Made by a program: the position numbers and the translations under genes. A stretch of DNA of 20,546 bases from Scenedesmus sp. ARA3 (taxonomy: Eukaryota; Chlorophyta; Chlorophyceae; Sphaeropleales; Scenedesmaceae), in NCBI GenBank assembly GCA_004335835.1, contig RWJK01000312.1, forward strand, positions 1 to 20,546, in the 5' to 3' direction. Shown piece after piece: positions 1 to 11,602 of the stretch; the stretch's first letter is position 1, and each line of letters opens with the position of its first letter. The notes below the pieces were generated by a model. The model saw only the letters and a list, made by a program, of their open reading frames with translations. It had not been told where the DNA came from and ran no database searches.

Positions 1-1552
1 AGTGCGAAATGCAGCACGAAAAGCAGCATGTGCTCCACGCACCAGGCAAAAAGCGCACAGGGACGGACAAGCATGGTCCAAACGGTAAGCGGGGTGCACA
101 AAGGTGCTGCTCACCATAAATGTCTGGCATGATTGCATCAAGGCACTGCTGTACTCACCAGACTGCAGCAAGCAGGAGCATGCATAACTGACGCGGTGCA
201 CGACTGACAGGCAAAGCAAAGCAAACTAAGGCAAACTAAGGCAAACTAGGGCTCTGCTGCTTCTGCAATCCTCACTGCTGACAAGGACAGAAACATGCAG
301 CACGGAGGAAAGAGCTGAGAAACCAGCGCTGCGACACCCACCACATGTAACATGCCCTTGACAGAAACTGGAAAATCGACAACTGCTGACAGCACAACAT
401 GCAGAGGAATCGTGTTTATTTCAGTTGACAATTGCAGCTGCACTATATCTCGGAGATAGGTGTGACAACAGCAAAGAGGTGGCAGTGCTCACGCTATCAC
501 AAGGGCCTGGCAGACCACGCCTGCATTGCACATGCCAGAACTGGCTTCTTTTTTTGCTCGACCCCAGTATTGTCTGCCAGCACTTGCGTCCACAGCAGAC
601 AGGAACTTCAGCACTGTCAGCTGGCAGAACTTCTGCACTCGTACATTGTCACTTCTATATATTGCGGCCTGTATACGTGCTAGTACCTACTTTTGACCGC
701 AAGGTGACTGATAATTGGCCAAAATTTAAGTTTGCGGCACTCCGAAGTGTGTACAGTGCTGTGTCCTGGGCCAAAGGGCACAGGCTCAACGCGGGTGCTT
801 GCCAGAGACGTCATGCTGTCTGTTGTTTTGCAGTACGAGCACTTAAATTGCCTGTTACTAGCAACTTCAAGGCGTCTGGTGAGGCTTGTGCTGAGGGCAT
901 GCACGTGGCCTGCGGTGACATGATCCAAGGGGGCCCCCAAACGTTGTTGTTGGGAAACAGGCACTCTAAAATACCCAAAACAGTTTGCTCTTTCCTATAC
1001 GCTCCATGCGCATGTATCAGCGTGTACGATCTGGGGTGAAGGCAGGCCCACCAACTACTGCTGGCAGCTGTGACACACGTAAAAGTCTGTGGTCACATGC
1101 TGTTTTGCTACGTGGTGTCACTGGCAGCTATGGTACAAGTGATCATTAGGCCTGTCAGGTGCACGAGAAGGGCTGCCACGCCGGTGGAGCATGCCTCACT
1201 ACCACCATACACACCTGGCAGTACCTCCAGGGCAGCGTCATGCCTTCAAGGCTTGAAGCATGCAGGAGGATAGCTTGCACAAGCGCAAGCCTGCTGATGG
1301 GCTGCAGCTGCTGCTGCACCGACCTTGCACCTTAACAATGCCCTAGGATACCAGCTGCCACGCCTGTGTTGCTGCATGTTCTCTGTACTGCTGCTCCTGC
1401 AGGTTGTGCACATCCAGATCACACACACGCTGGTCCCTGCAGGTTGCTGAGCGGACTTCCCAGTTCAAGTTAACCGTGGTGTTTGGCGCCAGCTCCTGCA
1501 AGCAAATCCAAAGGAGCAAGTCCTGCAGCGTTGCAACCTGCAACACTGGATC
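1..1552. other. Upstream region without a supported gene
   Basis: No open frame here shows a recognisable domain, and the 204-codon open frame at 425-1039 has the look of non-coding sequence and starts only at TTG. The stretch probably holds the promoter and 5' UTR of the secreted-protein gene, but no TATA box or other core element stands out. A 10-bp tandem repeat lies at 221-250. Confidence 0.55.
221..250. repeat. 10-bp tandem repeat, three copies
   Basis: The unit GCAAACTAAG occurs twice exactly, then once as GCAAACTAGG, and is preceded by the related GCAAAGCAAA. Simple upstream repeat; no function assigned. Confidence 0.9.
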
Positions 1553-1774
1553 ATGAAGCCAGCCAGCTGGCAGAACATCAGCACAGTGCTGCTGCTGGCA
1601 TCGCTTACGCTGACATGCCGTGGCAGTGCAGTCCTTCAGGGTTCAGCTGCAGCCAACACTGCTGATGCTCTTGGAAGGCATCTCGCAGCAGCAGCGCCAG
1701 CATCTACCAAGCAGGCTGTGGCGTGCACTACAGTGCCTGGGCAGACCACTGCAGCATGCCACAGCAGCTGCCAG
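1553..1774 (+). CDS. Exon 1: start codon and signal peptide
   Basis: 74 codons from ATG 1553, ending at donor CAG|GTGCGC in phase 0. The N-terminus MKPASWQNISTVLLLASLTL has a short polar start followed by a hydrophobic core (TVLLLASLTL) and then small residues (CRGSA), as in an ER signal peptide; cleavage is probably near residues 25-28. The rest is Ala/Thr-rich and ends with Cys-containing residues that run into the Cys-rich exon 2. The start was chosen for the signal peptide and the in-phase splice to exon 2; an upstream non-coding exon is not excluded. Confidence 0.62.
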
Positions 1775-4700
1775 GTGCGCCAGCTGTACTCAGCAGCACA
1801 ACCGGCTCCTTACTGTGTTTGCTGCTGATTAGAAGTCAAAGACTGCACAAGCAACATGCGGTAGTGCGTATGCGCATGAAATGCATGTTGTGCCTCTGCA
1901 TGGACTACTGAGGTGCGCCTGTGGTGCTGCATCTGCTGCAACTGCCGCAGGTGTGCAAGGATACCCCCGGCACCCCTGCTAGCGCCAGGGACTGTGTGTG
2001 CTGCAAGACAGCCGGATGGGTGCCGAGCGCGAACAACACATCAGCCTGCACACCCTGCCCACGCAGCTGGACAGCACAGCAGGGCGACCTGCAGTGCACA
2101 CGTTGCCAGCCAGGCTTCTCCACCCTGCAGCGCGGTTCCACAGTGTGTGATGCATGCGCAGCAGGCTACGAGGGACCAACCTGTACAGCGTGTGATGCTG
2201 GCAGCTACAGCGCACGCGGGCCAGCTACTGCTGCTGCTGTAGGCTGCGTGCCATGTCCATTGGGCAGCAGCAGCAGCAAGAGGGGCTCGACAATCGCTGA
2301 CTGCAAGACAGCAGACGGTCAAAGCATTGTCAGCATGCAGGTCAATGCGACACTGCTGGGCACCTGCAATGCAAGTCTGGCGAGCGCGCTGCTGCCAGTG
2401 GTGGAGGGTGTTGTGTCAAGACTTGCAGGCAGCGGCAGTGGCGTGCTGTCAAGCGTCACAGCAGGCAGCTGCTCAACGCGCATCAGGGTGAGCGGTGTGG
2501 GCGCGGTGTGTCACAGGCATGGTGCATGATAAGCAGGCAACAGCAGCGCAAACTGTCAACAATGAGTGCTGCATCAGTGCTGCATCAGAGAACACCCCTC
2601 AGCAAGTGGTTGCTGTCTTATGCTGCGGCATCGTTGCGCCTGCTGATTGCTGCCCAGTGTTGTCACACCTGTACTGCCAAGCACAACGCATACGTCCAGC
2701 AACGCGCTCATCCTTGGCTCTGTTCACGCAGCATGCACGTATGAACCAACGCAAGATCTGCATGATGCTGCCGCATTGATGCCTGTGTGTTGTGCCGCGC
2801 ACATGCATGCAGCCTGCGCGGCGCCGCTCCGCCCCTGCTGTCACCACTGAGAGAACAGCCAGCTACATGTTTGACGTGCTGGCCACAGCAGCAGCCGGCG
2901 TGACGGAGGATGCGCTGCAGTTTGCGCTGCTCAAGGAGCTTGTGGGGCTGCGGCTGCCCGGCTGGGGCCGGCTGCTGGTGACCTCGCTTGGTGAGCTGGC
3001 CCGCCAGGCAGCGGTGCAGTTGCGGTCTGTTGACAGCAGCACCTTTCATCAGAGCCTGATTTTCAACTGGGATCGCCAGCTGCGGCGATAAAGCGGCAGT
3101 AGCATCAGTACGAAAACAGCGTGGGATGCTTGTGCAACACATAATGCAGCCCTCGGGATTTGCATAGTGCATGTGCAGCCATACCAGGGCCGTAACTTCA
3201 ACTGTGCATATCATATGTGTCTCCGCTGCTGCTGCTGCTGCTGCTGCTACTGCTACTGCTTCCACGCCGCAGGTGTGCTCGACTTGGGCTCCCGTGATGC
3301 ACTCAACCTAGGTGGGTGCTGCAGGCTGATGTAGCAGCATGTGTGCATAAACAGGCAGCTCCCAGCAACGAGTTGCTGTATCCTGCGCAGAGGCACGGCA
3401 GCAGCAACAAAGGAAGTCCTGGCCTGCCGCTTTCTTGGTGCATGACAGAGGCATGACACCATGCCAGAAACAGCCACACCCCCTACAGATGCCATTTCGA
3501 CCCAATGGGTCCATCATGCGGCGTCACAGCTTGAAGCACATTGAGCAGGTGCATGGATGTCTGCACTGTTGGTATACTTGCACATGCACGTTTCTCCGCC
3601 AGAATGCACTGCAGCAGTCCAATCGTGCTGCTGCTGCTGCCTCTGCTGCTGCTGCCACATGCAATCCGCTGCACAGATTGCAGTGGTGACCCTGGCCCCT
3701 CGCTGCTGCCCCATGCCAACTGGGAGTGCTCGCCCACCACCCCCCACAGGGGCAGCTGCCTGGCCTCAGGCTGCCTGCCCGGCTTCACTCCCTCAGCAGC
3801 ACTGCTGTATGCACATGTATATACACTGCCACATGAACAGGGCTAGTTACAAATATCTCGTGCAAGCAGGCATCTCGTGCAAGCAGGCTTGCAGGTTGCA
3901 AGGTTTACTGTCAAGCCAGCATGCTACAGCATTCACGTGAGAGCTGTTGTGGGTGCTGCAATTTAATGTGGCCTGCCCGGCAGCTCTTTGAAGTTTCCTT
4001 GCATGGTGGCTTTGTTTGTTATGGACTGCCTGCAGACTGCACAGGCAACCCCCGCGGCATGCGGCCTGCTGTTTGGGACTGCAGCACCACGCCAGTGGGT
4101 GGCCTGTGCAATGCAACATCCTGCAAGCCAGGCTTTGACTTCCGCGGGCCAATTCAGGCCCGCTGTCAGCCGCGCGGCTGGAACGTCATCAGCGGAGCCT
4201 GCAGGCCTTTCCGTGAGTATGCCGCCCTGCCCTTGTCATGAGCATAGCACAGTGCAGCGCGTCGCAGCACAGCACAGTGCAGCGCAACGACAGCACAACC
4301 CTTCACAGAACAGAACAGAACAAAACAGAACAGAACAGAACATCGAGCTGCCGCCTTGCGGCATAACTCTGCAGCTAACTGCACATGTGCAGTACGCATA
4401 TACGTGAGTGCGAGTCATTTTGTGCGCCATTCAAAACTTTTACAACCAGCACATATCCAGTCAACACAGCAATGTGTTTGCACCTCACTGGTGCTGTGTG
4501 CTGCATGCCATGTGGTGCAATGAGGCTGCTCAGCTGCAACGCCAGTCAGAACTTGACTTTGGCATGTGTTGGCAGGCAAATATCGCCACTGCATGATCAA
4601 GTTGTACTGCCTGCTCAGCCATGTCTGCTGTATTTCCTTTTTAATGCTGCTCACCCTGATGAGCTTCTGCTTGGTGTGGCTGCCGCTGTTGCTGCTGCAG

Positions 4701-7700
4701 CATGCTATGGCCTGCCCAGTGATGGTAGTGACGGCATCTCATGGGCTGGTTGCAACGCATCAGCACCCATCAAGCACAACACGCTCTGCAACGGCACATG
4801 TCCTGCCCTGGGCGCAGCTGCCCCTGCCAATGTCAGCGCGAGGTGCAGTTTCGGGAAATGGAATATGACTGGTGCTTGTGGGCAGGTGCCTCCAGGTATG
4901 AAGCGCTCACAGTGGCAGCGGCAGCTGCTGCCCCTGCAGCTGCTATGTGCATATGTGTTCTGCAGCACGGAAACAATGCCGCATCAAGCATTTGTTGCTT
5001 TACCACAAGGCAGCGCTGGCTAGCAGCGCAGGTCTGTGCACCTAGCAACGCTTGCCTGCTTGTGCACTCTGGAGAGGAGAGGTCTCCCCTCCATCCTTCA
5101 AGGCGCATCCTGGTGCTTCATTCGTTGACATGTGCCGGCAGTCAACACTACAACATTTGCTTGCATCACACGCCAAAGTGATGTGCTTGAATTGCGCTGG
5201 GGTGTAGTGCCTCTGCAGCGCAGCTGTGCTCAGCCTGCTGTGTGGTACAGGTACAGTGCGGCTACGCTTTAGCACAAGCTGCCATCGTCTTGATGGTGAT
5301 ACCGGCGGATTGTGGCATCTGATGAACACATTCATACACTTGGCCTATGCTTTGCAGGACCAGCTCAAACAGGCCCGATGTAATGAATGTCTTCTGCATG
5401 GCATGTGCGGCAAGCACTGGGTGCTATTGGGTTGCTGTAGTGAGAGAGGCAGCCACATATGATTCCCGTCACCATCTAACATGGCATGAGGTACAGCAGG
5501 ATGAACACGTAATCTGAGATCAACGTGAAAGTCTTTTCAGACCGTGTGTGTGTGTTCAACCTGTTGTGGCTAAGATGGCCAGGACCCACATGTAAGTATC
5601 CTCTCTCAAGATAGAAGTTACAAGATGATGCGTGGTCGGTGTGGCTGCTGCTGCTGCTGCTGCTGCTGCTGCAGCCTGCTACGGTCTGCCCAGCGGGGGT
5701 GGTGATGGCGTCTCATGGGCTGGATGCAACGCATCAGCACCCATCAGGCACAACACGGTCTGCAACGGCACATGTCCTGCCCTGGGCGCAGCTGCCCCTG
5801 CCACTGTCAGCGCGAGGTGCAGCTTTGGACAGTGGAATGTGACTGGAAAGTGCGAGCAGGCGACTCCAGGTGAGAAGTGCTCACAGCATCACCTGCATCT
5901 CATGGCTACTCGGCTGGGCGATCGTCATCTGCAAGTGTTGATAACAACAGTTTTGGCACGCGTTGACATGTCAAAGTGCAAACAGTGCTAGCGCAAAAGA
6001 CCTGTGCATCGCCTCTCCGCGTGCTGCTGCAAGCCGTTACCTTGTCATCTGCAACAAGTTGCTAATGGGTTGGTGTGATTTGTGGGAATCACCTCACCCT
6101 TTGCTCCCATGCAATTGTGCCTGCAGCGCTGCCCTGCCCCACGCCACCCAACAAGGCCCCGGGCGTCTCCTGGGACTGCAATGCTGCTGCAACAATCACC
6201 AGCGGAGACTACTGCGTGGGCAGCTGCGTGCAAGCCGCGGGCGCACAGCTGGCCAAGTGCAGCAACGGCAGCTTCACCATCATCGGCTCCTGCACACCTC
6301 TCAGTGAGTTGTGCCATGTCGTCTGTGCACGCGCTCACAGCATATCCTGGTGCCAGAAGGTAGCTTTGGTGTTGAAACGCGGCACCAACATCGACAATGT
6401 TTGCAAGTTGTTTGTTGTTCGTTTGCTGCAAGCTCGTTTGCTGTGTTGCCTATAGGCGCTGCCAGCCAGTTGATCATGCTGAAAATGTTGCACTGCCAGG
6501 CCATTTGGCCGCTGCATGGTGTTGGCACTAGCTCTCCAGGGGTTTGCACCGTTACAAGATTCATACATACACATCACTCATCTGCTTGTGCTGCCGCCAC
6601 TGCTGCTGTCGCCGCTGCTGCTGCTGCCTGCCACAGCCTCCATCACCTGCCCCTACCCTCCCAGCAGCCAGCCCGGCCATCTGTGGAGCCAATGCAGCTT
6701 AGGAGCTGCGGGAGTGGGACAGCTGTGTGTGGGGTCGTGTGCGGCTGGCTACTATGCCTCAGACGCCATCACAGCAATATGCCAGGCCAACGCCGCCCAC
6801 ACAGTGACGGGCGTCTGCACCCCGCTTCGTAAGTGCATCAAGGCTGAGTGACTTTATGAATGACAGCGCTCAAAGAACAAGACCCTGTGCAGAGTCAGGC
6901 AGCCAGGCGCGCACGTCCGCGCACTGTTGTAGTGTGCATGCTGCAAAAGCATGCAGCTGTAATGTGACAGGCTCTGTAAGCTGAAGACACAGTAATGCGG
7001 GGTATCTAGTGCCTACACAAACTCTACACCCGGCAGCTGGCCGTACTGAATCAGGGGACCTACATTGCTACTTTCACTGTGCTGCTTCTCAACTTTTTTT
7101 GCAGCGTGCCCCAACCCCCCCAGCACTGGTGCTGATGTGAGCTGGCCCTGCTCGGTTGGCAACACCAGCAGCGGCACAACCTGCCGGGGCAGCTGCAACA
7201 GGGGCTATGCAGGAGGTGTTGCAGCAACCTGCACCAACGGCAACTGGTTGGTGGGGGGCACTTGTCAAGGTGGGGGGTGTGCAGCCGCGCTCATAGCTGT
7301 GTGTCTATGCCATCACTGATGTGAGCGGTATCTGGTCGCTGCTTGCCAACGCAAGGTCGCAGTGTCCCCACCTACATGCTGCAGCTTGCTCCTGCTTGGG
7401 TTGCTCATTTGTCAGGCATGTGTTCTAGCCGGTATCACCTGCTTCTCCGTCGACGTCGTGCAGTGCTCTGCTTGCTCCTGGCATCTCTGAATAGCCCACT
7501 GCATCCATCTGTTGTCCGTTGCAGGCCCGGCCTCATGCATCAACCCTCCCAACAGCCTGCCTGGCTTTGTATGGGCCAGCAGCTGCGCCTCAGCAGGCAC
7601 TGCTGCTGTAGGCTCCACCTGCAGCGGCGGCTGCCAGAACCCCGGCTACACAGCCTCGCAGCCAATTTCAGCCAAGTGCAATGACAAGGGACAGTACGAT

Positions 7701-10700
7701 GTCACAGGGCAATGCATTGGCAACAGTGAGCTGCAAGCAAAGTGGACAGAACCTGGGCTAGCTGCTGCAGCTGCACCGCGGCATTGGTCTGTAGAGCAGC
7801 ACGTGCTGACCTGACCTTGAGCGCTGCCGGCCACCTGCAAAAATATGCTGCTGACCAACTGGATGACAGTTGGCTGGCCGGCAATGTTGTCATAATGCCT
7901 GCAACATGTGAAGCTGTATCTGCCTGGGTTGCTGCGTCATTGCACTGTGCTGCACGCTGTTTGGGTCTCTGTGCAGTTGTCACTCACATGAGCAGATTCG
8001 TCCCTAACACTTGCGCCTGTGTGCCCTCCTGCAGCCTGCAGCAACCCACCCAACCGAGCAGCGGGCTATGTCTGGCCCACCCAGTGCAACACAGGCATTG
8101 CCAACAGCGGTGATACATGCACAGGCACTTGCGCAAACCGCTACACACCAAGTGGCGCGATATCAGCGCTGTGCAGCGGCGGGCAGTACCTTGTCACTGG
8201 CTCATGCAGTGAGTGACTGCTGGGGGAGCAGCCCCTGCTGTAACGGCAGCGGCACTGTGGTGCATCGCACTGTGCCGCAGACACCTGCTTGCATGTGTTT
8301 ACGCTTGCAACGTGTTACAATGGCCCTGTGAAGGCAGCAGACAAAGGCAAGCCGTGGCACTCAATCAGCAGCTCATGTGATCAGGGTGTCAATCATCCAG
8401 TGGCGCCAGCCGTGCTGTCATTTGTTACTTCAGGCCAACAGAAACATGACGCTGCACACACATGCTAGGCAACTCAGTGCTGCTGCTGTCACTGACACTG
8501 CTGCTTGCTGTAGATCCGCCAGGCAACCAAGCACCGACCGCCGTGTCAGACACCTACAGCATTACAGTGCTGCCTGGCGTTGCATACCCGCTATCGCCCG
8601 ACGTTAAGCAGAATGATGTCGATCCAGATGGGGACTCTCTCACTGTCGGCCTGGCGGCCACGCCGCTTACGACGCTTGGGGCAACTGTGACAATCAGCAG
8701 CGGCCAGATGCTGTACACCATGCCTGCTGCGGCCTATGCTGCCCTTGGCTCTGGCCAGCAGTTGGATTCCTTCACCTACATGGTGACTGATGGCAAAGGT
8801 GGCACTGCAGTTGGGAGCGTTACTGTCCAGTGTGAGCGCCGGAGCCCTGTGCACAGACAGCCAGGAGCTGCAGCTGGCAGCACCATGCCATTTGCGTGGA
8901 TGAACCGCTTGCAACTGCATGTGGTGCAACCTCCAAAGGGTTGTGTTTGCCTGCAGCCTTGTCACTGGTCAGCACAGCCTAGATGCATCTATCATCATTT
9001 GATGAGCAGATAGATGCTCTGCAGTTGGCAGCTGTGTGCTGCTGGGAGGGTCTGATGCTTAATGGAAGTTCCGTGTGCGGTCAGGTGTAATGAGCCAGCG
9101 GATGTGCCTCTGCTCAGCTGTTTCTCATCTGAGCTGCACTCCGTTTCTTGTGACGTTGACATGCTGGCACTAGCGATGCTCCTGTTGCGCATTGCACTAC
9201 TCGGCTGCCGGTGCCCTCATAGCCCAGCCTAACCAGCGCAAGCCTCGCACACTGACACGCACATGCATGTTGCTGGCCTGCAGTGAACCGTCCCCCAACG
9301 TTGGCCGACGTGGCCGGTCCCCCTCAATCCCGCAAAACCTTGGCAAATGTAGTGGTTGTGCCACCTGGTGGCATGGATGATGATGGTGACCCCATAAGCC
9401 TGCTCAGTGTGGGGTCACTCGGGCCTGGCGAGGGCACAGCAAGCGTCAACACTGGCAACGTCATCACATGGACACCCAGCATTGCCGACAGCCTGGTGGC
9501 AATCAATGTCTGGGTCAATTGTGATACCCTTCACTGTCAGCGACGGCCGCGGCGGCACTGGCACGGCAAAGCTGACCATCCCATGTAGGTGGCGCTGCTA
9601 CCACTGCTGCTGCTGCCTGCGCTTCCTGACTTCTCAGATGACATTTCCCACAGTAATGCGCACGTGGTGCTACTGTTAGTGTGTATCTGCAGCTGGCGGC
9701 ATTGAAATCCTTTTGCGGAGCAGCTTGTGCCTGCCGTGCACGGCACATGCCAGTTTCTGCTGTTCTGTTGCATGAGTGTTTGTTTGCAATCCTTCCTGCA
9801 AGGTGCCACCAGTGTTGATCGTGCTGCACTGTGGTGTATCGGCTACGTGCAGTGATACCACTGGCCGGAGACCCTGCCTTTGTCATAGGTGGCCGCACCC
9901 TGGGCAATTTCCTGGTCTCGCCCTTTGGCCCAAGCTATGAACAGTATTTCTCCCTTACGTACGATGGAGCCGGCAACGAGATACGGAGGCAGCAGGTGTG
10001 CAGCATTGCTGCAGGGGCTCTGCCGGGAGGACGTGCGACAATGTTTGTGCTGCTGCCTTGCCTGTACTTGGCTGACCTGTTGTTGTGGCTGCTGTGTTGG
10101 ACATTAGTGCAAGCACTTATGATGCATGTGGTGCATGATCGTATGCCCTGCATGCCGGTGGCTGCATCCACATGCGTGTCGCCGCAGCTGGCGCCGATGC
10201 TTCTGCTGTTGTTGCATGTAGGCATCATGTCTCTTCAGGATGTCTCAAAGTTGACACCCACAGCATAAGCACACCTGTTGCATGTCTGGGTGTTGCAAGC
10301 ACAGCAAACATAGAGCTGTCGGGCTAGGCTGTTTGACAGACGCCTGGGGTTGCTGCAATGCTGCCACAGGTTTCTGGCACAGCGGTCAACCAGATGACTG
10401 GCACAGCGCTGCTGGACTCCCAGGGCAGCACCATCTCTGTAGGGGAAATAGGTGAGTCATGGAGCTTTTGCAGTGCTTGTATATGAAACTGGTGACAGCC
10501 TTGTGTGGAAAGATGCATTCTGCGGTAAATTTGCCTCAAGGCGGCAGGGAGATGCACTGTGAAACCCAGCAAGATTCTGCTGCAGTCAGGCAATCAAATT
10601 GGCTGCCGCTGTGTCTCACGCTCTCTCTGCTTGCCTATATGCAGTTGGGACCGTGAACAACCCTGATTCCACTGGTACTTACACATCCAAGGGAGGCGGT

Positions 10701-11545
10701 GGTTATGACCTATTTGTACGCAAGGTCGATGCTCAGGGGGTCCATGTGTACACCCAGATCTGGGGCAGCAGCACCACAGATGCCTACAGGTGCGGCGGTG
10801 TTGCATAGACACCGCTGGTTGGCAACCGTGTGTTGAAGGTTCTCTGCAAAACACTGCTTGCCTGGTGGCTTCATTGCAGTGTGCTTGGGTGCTGCGCTGC
10901 ATGCTTCATGCATTCACGACAGCATGCTTGATGAACAACTTGGTGTGCTGCAGGGATGCGGTGATCTCAGGCGGCTACCTGTACGTGCTGGCAGTCACAG
11001 CGGGTGACATGCCCAAGGAGGGGCTCAGCGGCAGCGGCACCTTCACCAATCAACAAGATTTACCTGCCAACAATATGCCCTTTGATATCTGCCTAGCAAA
11101 AATCAACCTGAGTGAGTTTCCCTGCTGTGATTCAGCACGATCAAACGTCATACAGCAATATAGGATTGACCTGCACCGACAAGCCTCAGCAAGTCGTTTT
11201 CACCCCAGAGGATCGATTTTGTACTCTCTAGCCTTGAGACTCTGCTTCAATGCTTGAGCAGTCAAGAGATTTGTGAACAACCAGCATTGCAGGTGGACCA
11301 GGATCTGAGCGTGTGACCTTGGGTGCAGGGCAGGTAGCGGGTGTGGAGCCCATGGCCGGCGCCTTGCCACACATCCCTTTCTAGCCTTGAATTACACATG
11401 CGCTGCAGAGTGACCAGGGTAGATGCTCACTCAAATGTTGATTACTGTAAACCTGAGTCTCCAGCATACATTGCAGGTTTCTAAACATCACTAGACAGAG
11501 TGTCAGCATGCCATGGTTGCTGCGGCACATTTTGCTGTTGTGCCA

Positions 11546-11602
<57 letters not shown>

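Noticed and set aside
425..1039. 204-codon open frame on the plus strand, the longest in the first 1.5 kb
   Set aside because: It starts only at TTG, overlaps long open frames in other frames and on the other strand, and shows no domain, signal peptide or repeat logic.
2708..3265. 185-codon minus-strand open frame with an alanine run
   Set aside because: Antisense to exon 3 and to the CTG repeat; the alanine run is the triplet repeat and the rest is unlike any domain.
5545..5560. Short TG dinucleotide run as a possible regulatory or Z-DNA element
   Set aside because: Too short and inside an intron; nothing supports a function.
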